DNA of 64,000 bases from Sphingopyxis sp. PAMC25046. Its GTDB lineage: Bacteria; Pseudomonadota; Alphaproteobacteria; Sphingomonadales; Sphingomonadaceae. Below are positions 43,395 through 52,251 of the stretch, one piece after another (position 1 is the stretch's first letter; each line of letters opens with the position of its first letter). Made by a program: the position numbers and the translations under genes. The DNA lies in contig NZ_CP039250.1 of assembly GCF_004795895.1 (NCBI RefSeq), positions 4,069,501 to 4,133,500 of the forward strand. Direction: 5' to 3'. Under the pieces are notes generated by a model. The model did not search any database, was not told where the DNA came from, and saw nothing but the letters and a program-made list of their open reading frames with translations.

Positions 43395-43567
43395 GCTATC
43401 GGCGGGCGAGGAAAAGCTGTCGCCCGGAACCGCGTGATTTTGCCTATCAAGTGAGAGTGATTCGCAACTGTCGCTTTGCGTTGACGCGTAACATTCGCGC
43501 GGCTTAGAGGCGGGGGCATTCATTGTCCGGACGGCAAGGGTGCCGCCGACCAAGGGAGCAAATACCC

Positions 43568-43906
43568 ATGACCTATGTCGTCACCGATGCCTGCGTCCGG
43601 TGCAAATATATGGACTGCGTCGAGGTGTGCCCCGTCGACTGTTTCTATGAGGGCGAGAATATGCTCGTCATCAACCCGAACGAGTGCATCGACTGCGGCG
43701 TGTGCGAACCCGAATGCCCCGCGGAGGCGATCCTGCCCGACACCGAGAGCGGCCTCGAAAAATGGCTCGAAGTGAACAGCAAGTTCAGCGCCGAATGGCC
43801 GAACATCACGGTCAAGAAGGAAACGCCGCCCGACGCCGACGAGTTCAAGGGCGTCGAGGACAAGTTCGACAAATATTTCTCGCCCGAACCGGGCGAGGGC
43901 GACTGA
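43568..43906 (+). CDS. fdxA: Ferredoxin FdxA, 7Fe type
   Basis: A 112-residue ferredoxin of the Azotobacter FdI type with one [3Fe-4S] and one [4Fe-4S] cluster. Cysteine motifs are [20 protein letters not shown] and [17 protein letters not shown]. The C-terminal extension (residues 60-112) is the usual acidic part. It is an electron carrier in the cytosol. The start at 43568 ([10 protein letters not shown]) is the family standard. A textbook terminator follows. Confidence 0.96.
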   Translation: MTYVVTDACVRCKYMDCVEVCPVDCFYEGENMLVINPNECIDCGVCEPECPAEAILPDTESGLEKWLEVNSKFSAEWPNITVKKETPPDADEFKGVEDKFDKYFSPEPGEGD

Positions 43907-43926
43907 TCGCTTCGATACGAGACAGC

Positions 43927-43955
43927 GGGGCGGGACTTTCCCGCCCCTTCTTTTT
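43927..43955 (+). terminator. Intrinsic terminator of fdxA
   Basis: A perfect 9-base stem GGGGCGGGA / TCCCGCCCC with a 3-base loop, followed by TTCTTTTT. It ends about 20 bases after the fdxA stop. Confidence 0.9.
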
Positions 43956-44056
43956 GCCCTCTTGAAACAGGCCCGTTTGGCGACGATGTAAAAGCCGGAG
44001 GGACCAGCCCGCCGGTTCTCGGCAGGGCGCTCCCGATAGTGAAGGACGAATTCCCA

Positions 44057-44707
44057 ATGATCGACCCGCTCGCCGCCCTTGTTCCCGTCGTCGTCGAGCA
44101 GACGAGCCGCGGCGAACGCAGCTTCGACATTTTCTCGCGCCTGCTGCGCGAACGGATCGTCTTCGTCACCGGCGAGGTCGAGGACAATATGGCCTCGCTG
44201 ATCGTCGCCCAGCTGCTGTTCCTCGAATCGGAAAATCCGAAGAAGGACATCTATATGTACATCAACTCGCCGGGCGGCGTCGTCACGGCGGGCATGGCGA
44301 TCCACGACACGATGCAATATATCCGCCCGCGCGTCGGCACCGTCTGCATCGGCCAGGCCGCGTCGATGGGCAGCTTCCTGCTGGCGGCAGGCGAGCCCGG
44401 GATGCGTGTTGCGCTGAACAATGCGCGCGTGATGGTTCACCAGCCGTCAGGCGGCGCGCGCGGCATGGCGTCGGACATCGAGATCCAGGCCAAGGAAATC
44501 CTGCGCATCCGCAAGCGGATGAACGACCTGTACGTCAAATATACCGGCAAGTCGCTGAAAGAGATCGAAAAGGCGATGGACCGCGACACCTTCCTCGAGG
44601 CCGACGAAGCGAAGGAATTCGGCATCGTCGATCATGTCTACGACCGCCGCCCGGGTCTGCCCGGCGATGACACACCGAAGGATGTGAGCGAGGGTCCGAC
44701 GCCCTGA
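44057..44707 (+). CDS. clpP: ATP-dependent Clp protease proteolytic subunit
   Basis: A 216-residue serine protease that forms the ClpP tetradecamer and degrades proteins unfolded by ClpX or ClpA. Catalytic Ser is in [16 protein letters not shown] and His in [13 protein letters not shown], with Asp near residue 170. The short propeptide [20 protein letters not shown] is usual. ATG 44057 is chosen; an in-frame GTG six codons upstream is possible. It is followed by clpX after a 260-base gap holding a large hairpin. Confidence 0.97.
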   Translation: MIDPLAALVPVVVEQTSRGERSFDIFSRLLRERIVFVTGEVEDNMASLIVAQLLFLESENPKKDIYMYINSPGGVVTAGMAIHDTMQYIRPRVGTVCIGQAASMGSFLLAAGEPGMRVALNNARVMVHQPSGGARGMASDIEIQAKEILRIRKRMNDLYVKYTGKSLKEIEKAMDRDTFLEADEAKEFGIVDHVYDRRPGLPGDDTPKDVSEGPTP

Positions 44708-44722
44708 TGGCTTGATTCGACC

Positions 44723-44799
44723 GGCACCGGCCCGCTCCCCCTCCCAACCTCCCGACATGCTATCCTATGGGGGGCTGGGAGGGGGAGCGGGCCGGCGCC
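44723..44799. terminator. Large hairpin between clpP and clpX
   Basis: Two nearly complementary 31-base arms (CCGGCCCGCTCCCCCTCCCA and TGGGAGGGGGAGCGGGCCGG form the core) around a loop of about 15 bases. There is no T-run, so it may slow or end transcription, or stabilise the clpP mRNA, rather than act as a classical terminator. Confidence 0.6.
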
Positions 44800-44834
44800 G
44801 TTAACGGACGCATGCTCGCCGGTAACCGCATTTG

Positions 44835-44863
44835 TTGACGTCCGCTTGGCGCCTTGGCGCTAG
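44835..44863 (+). promoter_or_regulatory. Putative clpX promoter
   Basis: TTGACG at 44835-44840 and CGCTAG at 44858-44863 with a 17-base spacer, about 100 bases before clpX and after the large hairpin. The -10 match is weak, so this is tentative. Confidence 0.4.
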
Positions 44864-44967
44864 GCGGAACATTGAACCCATGTCACCCAATTGCCATATT
44901 GTAATTGGGTGACCGGGGGCTAGGATAAGGACGGCGCCGCCCCTTTGGGCCCGCCATAGGAAGATTT

Positions 44968-46239
44968 ATGACGAAATTGAGTGGCTCGGACAGCAAGAGC
45001 ACCCTCTATTGCTCCTTCTGCGGAAAGTCGCAGCACGAAGTCCGCAAGCTGATTGCCGGGCCGACCGTGTTCATCTGCGACGAATGCGTCGAGCTGTGCA
45101 ACGACATCATCCGCGAAGAGATCAAGGGCGGCATCGCCGCGCGCAAGGATGGCGCGGTGCCCACGCCGCTCGAAATCTGCCAGCATCTCGACGCCTATGT
45201 CATCGGCCAGAACACCGCCAAGCGCGTGCTGTCGGTCGCGGTGCACAATCATTACAAGCGCCTTGCGAACAGCGGCCGCGGCGACGACGTCGAACTGGCG
45301 AAGTCGAACATCCTGCTCGTCGGTCCGACCGGCAGCGGCAAGACGTTGCTCGCACAGACGCTCGCGCGCTTCCTCGACGTTCCCTTCACCATGGCCGACG
45401 CGACGACGCTGACCGAGGCGGGCTACGTCGGCGAGGATGTCGAGAACATCATCCTGAAGCTGCTCCAGGCCAGCGACTATAATGTCGAAAAGGCACAGCG
45501 CGGTATCGTCTATATCGACGAGATCGATAAAATTTCGCGCAAGGCCGAAAATCCGTCGATCACGCGCGACGTGTCGGGCGAGGGCGTGCAGCAGGCGCTC
45601 CTGAAGCTGATGGAAGGCACGACCGCGAGCGTTCCGCCGCAGGGCGGGCGCAAGCATCCGCAGCAGGAATTCCTGCAGGTCGACACGACGAACATCCTGT
45701 TCATCGCGGGTGGCGCGTTCAGCGGGCTCGAAAAGATCATCGGTGACCGCCTGCAGGGCAAGTCGATCGGTTTCGGCGCGCATGTAGCGGGCCCCGACGA
45801 GCGGCGCAGCGGCGAAGTGCTGAAGCAGATCGAACCCGAGGATCTTCTGAAGTTCGGCCTGATTCCCGAATTCGTCGGCCGCCTGCCCGTGATTGCGACG
45901 CTCGAGGACCTCGACGTCGAGGCGCTGGTCAAGATTCTGGGCGAACCCAAGAATGCGCTGGTCAAGCAGTATAAGAAGCTGTTCGATCTGGAGGAGGTCG
46001 CGCTGACCTTCACCGACGACGCGCTGGTCGCGGTCGCCAAGAAGGCGATCGAACGCAAGACCGGAGCGCGCGGACTGCGCTCGATCGTCGAGGCGATCCT
46101 GCTCGACACGATGTTCGACCTGCCCGACCTCACCGATGTGGTCGAGATCGTCGTCGACAAGGATGTCGTCGAAGGCCGCAAGGATCCCGTGCGCGTCTAC
46201 GCCGACAAAACGAAGGAAGCGGCCGGCGACGCCGCCTGA
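44968..46239 (+). CDS. clpX: ATP-dependent Clp protease ATP-binding subunit ClpX
   Basis: A 423-residue AAA+ unfoldase. The N-terminal zinc-binding domain has [11 protein letters not shown] and [10 protein letters not shown] (residues 12-45). Walker A is [20 protein letters not shown], Walker B is [19 protein letters not shown], the pore loop is in [14 protein letters not shown], and the C-terminal sensor region carries [14 protein letters not shown]. It delivers substrates to ClpP. A terminator hairpin follows immediately. Confidence 0.98.
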   Translation: MTKLSGSDSKSTLYCSFCGKSQHEVRKLIAGPTVFICDECVELCNDIIREEIKGGIAARKDGAVPTPLEICQHLDAYVIGQNTAKRVLSVAVHNHYKRLANSGRGDDVELAKSNILLVGPTGSGKTLLAQTLARFLDVPFTMADATTLTEAGYVGEDVENIILKLLQASDYNVEKAQRGIVYIDEIDKISRKAENPSITRDVSGEGVQQALLKLMEGTTASVPPQGGRKHPQQEFLQVDTTNILFIAGGAFSGLEKIIGDRLQGKSIGFGAHVAGPDERRSGEVLKQIEPEDLLKFGLIPEFVGRLPVIATLEDLDVEALVKILGEPKNALVKQYKKLFDLEEVALTFTDDALVAVAKKAIERKTGARGLRSIVEAILLDTMFDLPDLTDVVEIVVDKDVVEGRKDPVRVYADKTKEAAGDAA

Positions 46240-46244
46240 CCCGA

Positions 46245-46271
46245 GTCGCGCGCGTTCGGCGCGCGACTTTT
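46245..46271 (+). terminator. Intrinsic terminator of clpX
   Basis: Stem GTCGCGCG / CGCGCGAC with a 7-base loop, then TTTT. It starts six bases after the clpX stop. Confidence 0.85.
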
Positions 46272-46507
46272 ATGTTGCATTGCAGCAACAGTAGCTCGGA
46301 AAAACGAAACCGCGCCTGTGGATAAAATCGGGCGCGTCACGCAAATTCAGGCTTTTTCGAGTCCTCTTTGAACGGCGCACGGCTCGCCGCTTGCACTGTC
46401 ACAATTGCTGTCACAATCGTGCCACATGCGGGCTTCAGGGGCGCTCGCAGGTCTTGGCGCGCCCCGCTCGCGTGCCTGCCGAACGCACCAATAGGGGACA
46501 TCCTGAC

Positions 46508-49500
46508 ATGAAACTTCGTTATTCGATCGCGGCTAGCCTGATGGCTATCAGCGTCGCGACCGTTGTCGCGGCGCCCGCCCAAGCGCAGCAAATCACGACC
46601 GGCATCCAGGGCCAGGTCAACGACGACAGCGGCGCCGCGATCGGCGGCGCGACGGTCGTCATCACCGACACCCGCACCGGCGCCGCGCGCACGATCACCA
46701 CGGGCGCCGATGGCCGCTTCTCGACCACCGGCCTTACGACCGGCGGCCCTTACACGGTCAGCGTCAACGCCGACAGCTATGAAGGCCAGTCGCTCCAGGA
46801 TATCTACACCACGCTGCAGGGCAGCACCGACCTGACCTTCGCGCTCACTTCGGGCGGCGGCGAAATCGTCGTCACCGGCAGCCGCGTCCGCGTGACGCAG
46901 CTCGAAGTCGGCCCCGGCACCAGCTTCACCAGCGAAGTCCTCGCCAGCGCGCCCTCGTTCAACCGCGACGTCCGCGACATCATCCGCCTCGACCCGCGCG
47001 TCAGCCTCGACCGCGATGATGGCGGTTCGGGCCAGGACCGCATCTCGTGCCTCGGGGGCAACGACCGCGGCAACGCCTTCACCGTCGACGGCATCAGCCA
47101 AGGCGATATTTACGGTCTGAACGACACGGGTTTCTCGTCGCGCAGCTCGACCCCGATTCCCTATGACGCGGTCCGCGAAACGCAGGTGCAGTTCGCGCCC
47201 TTCGACGTCGACTATGGTTCGTTCACCGGCTGCGCGATCAACGTCGTGACCAAGTCGGGCACCAATGACTATCATTTCGGTGGCTTCTTCGAATATGGCG
47301 ACAACGGCATGCGCGGCGACAAGGTCAAGGGCCAGCCGGTCGCGCCGATCGAAACCGAAAAGCGCTGGGGCGCGTGGCTGAGCGGCCCGATCATCAAGGA
47401 CCGTCTCTTCTTCTTCGGCGCCTATGAACATCAGGAAGCCGGCCAGTCGCAGGACGACGGTCCGGCCGGCGCGGGCTATGCCAACGAACTGGAAGGCGTG
47501 CCGGTCGAGGCCTTCAACGAAGTCTCGGATATCCTGAGCAGCGTCTACGGCATCGACACCGGTCCGCTGGTCCGCAGCCGCCCGTTCGAGAATGACCGTT
47601 ATTTCGGCCGCCTCGACTGGCAGATCAACGACGATCACCGTCTCGAGCTGACCTATCAGCGGCTCGAAGAAGCGACGACCCGCCCCGACGATTTCAGCAC
47701 CTCGTCGAGCAACCCGCGCGTCACGGGCCTCAACACCTTCTATCTCAGCGGCACCAAGTCGGATTATTATTCGGGACGTCTCTATTCGCAGTGGACCGAT
47801 AATTTCTCGACCGAACTGCGCTATTCGCGTTCGAAGATCACCGACCGTCAGGATCCGATCGGCGGCGGCGAAGCGCAGTCGGACAACCCGATCCCGCGCA
47901 TCATCGTCGGGGTCGAAAGCGCCGACGGCAGCAGCTTCGGCCAGATCCTTGCCGGACCGGGCTTCTCGCGTGCCGCAAACGACTTGCGGACGACGGTCAA
48001 TGCTTATCGCGCCGTTGCCAAGCTCGAGCAGGGTGCGCATTCGCTGAAGGTCGGCTTCGAAATGAATCAGGCCGACCTGTTCAACCTGTTCGTCCAGAAC
48101 GCCACCGGCACGCTCTATTTCGAGAACATCGACGATCTGCGCGAGGGGCTGCTCTCGGGCGGTAGCACGACCAACCCGACCGCATCGCAGATCGCGGCCG
48201 GCGACGCGGTGGGCGCCGAGGGCAATTTCACCGCGACGGGCAATGTCCGCGACGCGGCGGCGGCGTTCAAGCGCACGACCTATTCGATCTTCGCGCAGGA
48301 CGACTGGGAAGTCACCGATCGCCTGAAGGCGGTGGTCGGCGTACGCGCGGACTGGTATTCGGGCGGTCAGCCCAACGCCAATCCGTTGTTCCTCCAGCGT
48401 TACGGCTTCTCGAACACCACCGCCTTTAGCAACCTCGACCCGATCGTCATGCCGCGCCTCGCGCTGACCTATGACATGGACGATTTCGCCGTGTTCGGCC
48501 GGCCGAAACTGACCGCCGGCGTCGGCATCTTCTCGGGCGGCGATCCGCTCGTCTGGTTCGGCAACGCCTTCCAGAACGACGGCCGCGGCTTCGCGACGGG
48601 AACGACCAACGACGCGCTGTGCACGCCGCTGAAGGATGCCAATGGGCAGATCGACGTCGTCACCGGGGGCCAGTTTAATGGCGTTCCGGGATGCTTCCAG
48701 CAGTCGGCGTCGAACAACGCGGCTGCGGGCCGCGGCGATACGCAGTCGATCAGCCCGAACATCAAGATGCCGTCGGTGCTGCGCGCCAACATCGGCTTCA
48801 CGTCGGAACTGAATTTCGCCCCGTCGGGCTTCTTCAGCGGCTGGAACCTCAACCTCGACTATATCTACAGCAAATATCGCAACCCGTTCACGCTGGTCGA
48901 CCTGTCGCAGACCGTGAACCCGGCGCTCGGGATCAACGGATATACCGTCGATGGTCGTCCGATCTATCGTGCGATCGATGCCAATAACGCCGGCTGCACG
49001 GCCGAACTGGTCGGGCTTAACCCCGCGCCGGTCTGGCAGAATGTCAACGCCGTCTGCTTCAACACCAGCCGCGACGACGAACTGCAGCTGACCAACAGCG
49101 CGGGCTATCGCAGCCACAACGCGTCGATCATCCTGTCGAAGACCTTCGACGGCGGGCTGTTCACCGAAAATGGCAATGTCGATTTCAATATCGGCTATGC
49201 CTATACCGACGCGCAGGACCGCCGGAGCATGTACAACTCGACGGCGGGTTCGAACTACGACCTCGTCGCGGCGTTCGACCGCCAGAATCCGGGCGCCGCG
49301 CGCGGTTTCTACAGCAGCAAACACAATATCTCGACGCGCCTCGCGTTCCGCGAGGAGTTTTTCAACGAGCTGTCGACGCGCCTTGCGGTTACCTTCGTCG
49401 CGCGGTCGGGCCGTCCGTACAGCCTGACCTTCACCGGGGGCGGCGTGTTTAACGACAGCGCCTCGGGCTTCGAGAATGCGCTGCTCTATCTGCCCACGGG

Positions 49501-49945
49501 CATCGACGATCCCAATCTTTCGGCTTCGTCGAACATGGACGCAGTGCGTGACCTGGTCGCCTTCACCAGCGGCCTTGGCTGCGCCAAGAAATATCTTGGC
49601 CGCACGATTCCGCGCAATACCTGCTCGAACGACTGGTATTTCGACGTCGACCTCAGCTTCTCGCAGGAGCTGCCGGGGCCGGGCCGCCTGTTCGGTCGCA
49701 ACGACAAGGTCAAGCTCTATGCTACGATGGACAATTTCCTGAACTTCCTCGACAGCGACTGGAACGTCCAGAAGCGCCGCAACTTCGCGGGGCTGCAGGA
49801 TATCGCAACCGGCGGTGTCGATACGGCGACGGGTCAGTATATCATCAGCGGCTTCAACGGCGTCGATGCTTATAACGACGATAACCAGATCAACGTGTCG
49901 TCGTCGGTGTGGCGCCTGAAGATCGGCGTGTCGTACGAATTCTGA
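46508..49945 (+). CDS. TonB-dependent receptor, Oar-like, with N-terminal carboxypeptidase-regulatory domain
   Basis: A 1145-residue outer-membrane protein. The signal peptide is residues 1-26 (ending APAQA-QQ). Residues 30-115 form a carboxypeptidase-regulatory-like beta domain (GIQGQVNDDSGAAIGGATVV, GADGRFSTTGL). The plug domain follows (GEIVVTGSRVRVTQLEV, then NAFTVDGISQGDIYG, then INVVTKSGTNDYHFG). A long beta-barrel region ends in KIGVSYEF with the C-terminal Phe needed for BAM recognition. Oar-like receptors import large or unknown ligands using TonB; no SusD-like or transport partner is adjacent. The start is at ATG 46508. A strong terminator follows. Confidence 0.95.
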   Translation: MKLRYSIAASLMAISVATVVAAPAQAQQITTGIQGQVNDDSGAAIGGATVVITDTRTGAARTITTGADGRFSTTGLTTGGPYTVSVNADSYEGQSLQDIYTTLQGSTDLTFALTSGGGEIVVTGSRVRVTQLEVGPGTSFTSEVLASAPSFNRDVRDIIRLDPRVSLDRDDGGSGQDRISCLGGNDRGNAFTVDGISQGDIYGLNDTGFSSRSSTPIPYDAVRETQVQFAPFDVDYGSFTGCAINVVTKSGTNDYHFGGFFEYGDNGMRGDKVKGQPVAPIETEKRWGAWLSGPIIKDRLFFFGAYEHQEAGQSQDDGPAGAGYANELEGVPVEAFNEVSDILSSVYGIDTGPLVRSRPFENDRYFGRLDWQINDDHRLELTYQRLEEATTRPDDFSTSSSNPRVTGLNTFYLSGTKSDYYSGRLYSQWTDNFSTELRYSRSKITDRQDPIGGGEAQSDNPIPRIIVGVESADGSSFGQILAGPGFSRAANDLRTTVNAYRAVAKLEQGAHSLKVGFEMNQADLFNLFVQNATGTLYFENIDDLREGLLSGGSTTNPTASQIAAGDAVGAEGNFTATGNVRDAAAAFKRTTYSIFAQDDWEVTDRLKAVVGVRADWYSGGQPNANPLFLQRYGFSNTTAFSNLDPIVMPRLALTYDMDDFAVFGRPKLTAGVGIFSGGDPLVWFGNAFQNDGRGFATGTTNDALCTPLKDANGQIDVVTGGQFNGVPGCFQQSASNNAAAGRGDTQSISPNIKMPSVLRANIGFTSELNFAPSGFFSGWNLNLDYIYSKYRNPFTLVDLSQTVNPALGINGYTVDGRPIYRAIDANNAGCTAELVGLNPAPVWQNVNAVCFNTSRDDELQLTNSAGYRSHNASIILSKTFDGGLFTENGNVDFNIGYAYTDAQDRRSMYNSTAGSNYDLVAAFDRQNPGAARGFYSSKHNISTRLAFREEFFNELSTRLAVTFVARSGRPYSLTFTGGGVFNDSASGFENALLYLPTGIDDPNLSASSNMDAVRDLVAFTSGLGCAKKYLGRTIPRNTCSNDWYFDVDLSFSQELPGPGRLFGRNDKVKLYATMDNFLNFLDSDWNVQKRRNFAGLQDIATGGVDTATGQYIISGFNGVDAYNDDNQINVSSSVWRLKIGVSYEF

Positions 49946-49962
49946 TCGCCGCTCGGGACATG

Positions 49963-49999
49963 AAAAGGGCGTGGGAGGTAACTCCCGCGCCCTTTTCTT
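49963..49999 (+). terminator. Intrinsic terminator of the TonB receptor gene
   Basis: A perfect 15-base stem AAAAGGGCGTGGGAG / CTCCCGCGCCCTTTT, a 4-base loop, then CTTTT. One of the strongest terminators in the window. Confidence 0.9.
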
Positions 50000-50058
50000 T
50001 TGGGCAGACGGCGGAGGTCAAGCGGCGGGTTTCGATCGTTTGCCGCCCTATCGATCAG

Positions 50059-50130
50059 CGTCACCCCGGACTTGATCCGGGCCCCATGACTCCACGCCGC
50101 CGCGGATCCCGGATCAAGTCCGGGATGACG
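50059..50130. repeat. Intergenic palindromic repeat, family A, copy 6
   Basis: Arms CGTCACCCCGGACTTGATCC and GGATCAAGTCCGGGATGACG with a centre of about 32 bases, between the TonB receptor terminator and the end of sufE. Confidence 0.9.
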
Positions 50131-50213
50131 AAGGGAAAGGAGGCGGCGTCCGCTCCCCCCACGCCAAAACCGTCCTTAAACCGCAGCCCCGCCTAGCGAC
50201 GACGCGGCGCGCC

Positions 50214-50624
50214 TCAGCTGGCGGCGATACGGCGGGCTGTGTCCTGGACGAGCGCGATCATGTTGGGGACGCCCTGCGTGCGGTTCGACGAGAGCTGGCG
50301 CGTGAGGTCGAAGGGCGCGAGCGCGGCAGCGACATCCATCGCCGCGACCTCGTTCGCCGGTTTGTCCTGCACCGCGGCGAGGACGAGCGCGACGATGCCC
50401 TTGGTGATCGCGGCATTGCTGTCGGCAAGGAAGTGGAGCCGGCCATGGTCCTGCGGCACGGGATAGACCCAGACGCTCGCCGAACAACCGCGCACCAGCG
50501 TCGCGTCGGTCTTGAGCGCGTCGGGCATCGGCTCCAGTTCGCGCCCGAGCTCGATGAGCAGGCGATAACGATCGTCGCCGTCGAGAAAATCATATTCTTC
50601 GAAGATGTCGTCGAGACTGCGCAT
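50214..50624 (-). CDS. sufE: Cysteine desulphuration protein SufE
   Basis: A 136-residue SufE-family protein that accepts sulphur from the cysteine desulphurase SufS for iron-sulphur cluster assembly. The sulphur-carrying cysteine is in TLVRGCSASVWVYPV (near residue 49), and the family N-terminus IFEEYDFLDGDDRYRLLIEL is present. ATG 50624 is the standard start; a longer upstream frame was not used. It lies downstream of the psp operon but is separated from it by 130 bases containing a hairpin, so it is probably a separate unit. Confidence 0.93.
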   Translation of the reverse strand: MRSLDDIFEEYDFLDGDDRYRLLIELGRELEPMPDALKTDATLVRGCSASVWVYPVPQDHGRLHFLADSNAAITKGIVALVLAAVQDKPANEVAAMDVAAALAPFDLTRQLSSNRTQGVPNMIALVQDTARRIAAS

Positions 50625-50687
50625 GGCGGCGCCCTCGCACAGATGCCGCCAAGTTGGAAGGGCTTGAAACGACATCGGCCCGCCCCC

Positions 50688-50719
50688 CTGTCAGCCACCG
50701 GATGGAGGGCGGCTGACAG
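50688..50719. terminator. Hairpin at the end of the psp operon
   Basis: A perfect CTGTCAGCC / GGCTGACAG stem with a 14-base loop, between the last small psp-linked gene and sufE. No T-run follows on the minus strand, so termination strength is uncertain. Confidence 0.5.
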
Positions 50720-50755
50720 CGGAGCGGACCGATGCCGCGTCGGATGGAGGGACGT

Positions 50756-51001
50756 TTAGAGGTCGACCCCCGCCGCGATCGCTTCCAGTTTGCGCAGCCG
50801 TTCCTTGAGGTCGGCGATCTCGATCCGCGACCCGGCGTTCGGGACGCTATGGTCCTGCGGTGCCGCGACATGCCCCGCGGCCAACTCCTCGCGCTTGAGC
50901 TGGATCCAGTCGCGCCAGCCGCGCAGCGCGACGAGGCTAACGATGCTCAGCGCGCTGAGCGCGACCGCTGCGGCGGTGAAGTCGGGAGTGATGAAAGCCA
51001 T
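50756..51001 (-). CDS. Small membrane/coiled-coil protein, last gene of psp operon
   Basis: An 81-residue protein with one N-terminal membrane segment (AAAVALSALSIVSLVALRGW) and a C-terminal heptad-like stretch (RIEIADLKERLRKLEAIAAG). The layout is that of PspB, and LKERLRKLEAIA corresponds to the LKDRIQVLERIA block of its neighbours, but it lacks the final EIE-LR motif. It is the most divergent of five PspB-like genes that follow pspC. The gap to the previous gene is 23 bases, so it is co-transcribed. Function is unknown; assembly with PspB/PspC is inferred. Confidence 0.75.
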   Translation of the reverse strand: MAFITPDFTAAAVALSALSIVSLVALRGWRDWIQLKREELAAGHVAAPQDHSVPNAGSRIEIADLKERLRKLEAIAAGVDL

Positions 51002-51024
51002 GAGCGTTGCTCCTTTGCCGGCAT

Positions 51025-51285
51025 TCAGATTTTGCTGCTGTCGCGCAGCTTCTCGATTTCCTGATCGAGCGTGACCGCGCGGTTGTTGTCGGTGGCGATG
51101 CGTTCGAGCACCTGGATACGGTCCTTGAGCGCGCGAATCTCGGCCTGCAGCGCCTTGGTCTCCGCATCGTTCCCGGCGACATAATCATTGCCATGGCGGT
51201 CGCGGCGGATGCCGTGTTTGGTGCGGACGATGCTGCCGATCGTCACGATGAGGACGATGCCGATGACCATTTCAAACGGGCCCAT
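51025..51285 (-). CDS. PspB-like small membrane protein (copy near operon end)
   Basis: An 86-residue protein with an N-terminal membrane helix (FEMVIGIVLIVTIGSIV), an RTKHGI segment similar to the RVKNGY and RAKHGY of two neighbours, and a coiled coil AEIRALKDRIQVLERIATDN ending DQEIEKLRDSSKI. The LERIATD...EIEKLR ending is shared by most of the small genes in this operon. It is 33 bases downstream of the preceding gene. I infer a PspB-type single-pass inner-membrane subunit with a cytosolic coiled coil. Confidence 0.8.
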   Translation of the reverse strand: MGPFEMVIGIVLIVTIGSIVRTKHGIRRDRHGNDYVAGNDAETKALQAEIRALKDRIQVLERIATDNNRAVTLDQEIEKLRDSSKI

Positions 51286-51318
51286 GGGGAGGTTCCTTTC
51301 CTGTCTCTCTTTTTCTTG

Positions 51319-51582
51319 TCAGTTGAGCGGGGCGTCGCGCAGCTTTTCGATCTCGTCGGCGACATCAATTCCCTTGTCGGTAACGATGCGCTCGAGAACG
51401 CGGACGCGCGCCTCCAGCCGTTCGGTGTGCGCCGCATATTGGGCGGCCTTTTCGGCGGTCTCGTTGGTGATCGCCTTGAACTGCCGTTCCTTGAACTTCA
51501 GGTGCCGCTCATAGGCGGCGTAGCCGATGCCGAGGGTCACGGGCAGTCCGACGACGATCAGGAGGATGACGATGGCTTCCAT
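51319..51582 (-). CDS. PspB-like small membrane protein
   Basis: An 87-residue protein with an N-terminal membrane helix (AIVILLIVVGLPVTLGIGYA) followed by a charged helix (YERHLKFKERQFKAITNETA) and a coiled coil ending RLEARVRVLERIVTDKG then VADEIEKLRDAPLN. The ending closely parallels the neighbours at 51025 and 51594. The order hydrophobic helix, charged linker, LERI coiled coil is that of PspB. It lies 11 bases after the preceding gene. Function is inferred only from this similarity and from the operon. Confidence 0.8.
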   Translation of the reverse strand: MEAIVILLIVVGLPVTLGIGYAAYERHLKFKERQFKAITNETAEKAAQYAAHTERLEARVRVLERIVTDKGIDVADEIEKLRDAPLN

Positions 51583-51593
51583 GGTTGTTCTCC

Positions 51594-51911
51594 TCAGTTC
51601 GCCGAGCGCCGCAGCGCCTCGATCTCGTGGCTCAGCCGGTGGCCCTCGTCGGTGACGATGCGCTCGATCACGGCAAGGCGATCCTTCACCGAACCGAGTT
51701 CGGCGCGCAGCTGGGCATTTTCCTGACTGATCAGCTTGACGCGCTCCATCGCCTCGTCGCTGGTCTTGGGATAGACCGCCTTGCCCCAGCTGTTTTCAAG
51801 CGGATAGCCGTTCTTGACGCGGAGCCAGGTGGTGAAGACCCATCCCCCGACCCCGGCCAGGCCGACGATCGCGGCGACGGGAGCAACAGCGTTCAGCACA
51901 TCCAAATCCAT
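51594..51911 (-). CDS. PspB-like small membrane protein with GGWVFTTWLR motif
   Basis: A 105-residue protein. The membrane segment runs into GGWVFTTWLRVKNGYPLENS then WG, which is closely similar to GGWMFTTWIRAKHGYPVENE then WG in the gene at 51924, so these two are recent paralogues. The C-terminal coiled coil reads SVKDRLAVIERIVTDEGHRL then SHEIEALRRSAN. The conserved Arg-x-Lys-x-Gly-Tyr-Pro junction at the membrane face sets the pair apart from ordinary PspB. It is 12 bases downstream of its paralogue and clearly part of the psp operon. Confidence 0.82.
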   Translation of the reverse strand: MDLDVLNAVAPVAAIVGLAGVGGWVFTTWLRVKNGYPLENSWGKAVYPKTSDEAMERVKLISQENAQLRAELGSVKDRLAVIERIVTDEGHRLSHEIEALRRSAN

Positions 51912-51923
51912 TATCTTACCCTC

Positions 51924-52223
51924 TCAGCGCAGGCGGTCGATCTGGTCGGCGAGCTGCGCCGCCTTTCCGCCCTCTTCGGTCGCGATGCGTTCGAGCACCG
52001 AAATCCGCTCCTCCAGCCGGCTGACCTGCCCCGCCAGTTTGGCGTTATCATCGGTCAGCAGCGCGATTTTTCGATCAGCGTCGGGGTCGGTTCGATGAAC
52101 CGTGCCACCCCATTCATTCTCGACGGGATAGCCGTGCTTGGCGCGGATCCAGGTGGTGAACATCCAGCCGCCGATCGACAGGGCGATGATGGCGAGGACG
52201 AAAGTGGTGCCACCGAAATTCAT
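51924..52223 (-). CDS. PspB-like small membrane protein with GGWMFTTWIR motif
   Basis: A 99-residue protein that follows pspC by 28 bases. It has one membrane segment (TTFVLAIIALSIGGWMFTTW), the RAKHGYPVENEWG junction shared with the next gene, a polar linker with DPDADRKIALL, and a coiled coil RLEERISVLERIATEEG then AAQLADQIDRLR. The start at ATG 52223 was chosen because the frame further upstream runs inside pspC. It probably arose by duplication of a pspB-like gene. No function beyond Psp membership can be inferred. Confidence 0.82.
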   Translation of the reverse strand: MNFGGTTFVLAIIALSIGGWMFTTWIRAKHGYPVENEWGGTVHRTDPDADRKIALLTDDNAKLAGQVSRLEERISVLERIATEEGGKAAQLADQIDRLR

Positions 52224-52251
52224 GAAACGTCTCCCTGTTGCTTCAGCCCGC

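Noticed and set aside
46337..49324. Open frame of about 995 codons on the minus strand
   Set aside because: It is antisense to the TonB receptor. The translation is Arg/Asp/Val-rich without motifs, which is expected when high-GC genes are read backwards.
50214..50624. sufE as a member of the psp operon
   Set aside because: A 130-base gap with a hairpin separates it from the last psp-linked gene, and its function is unrelated.
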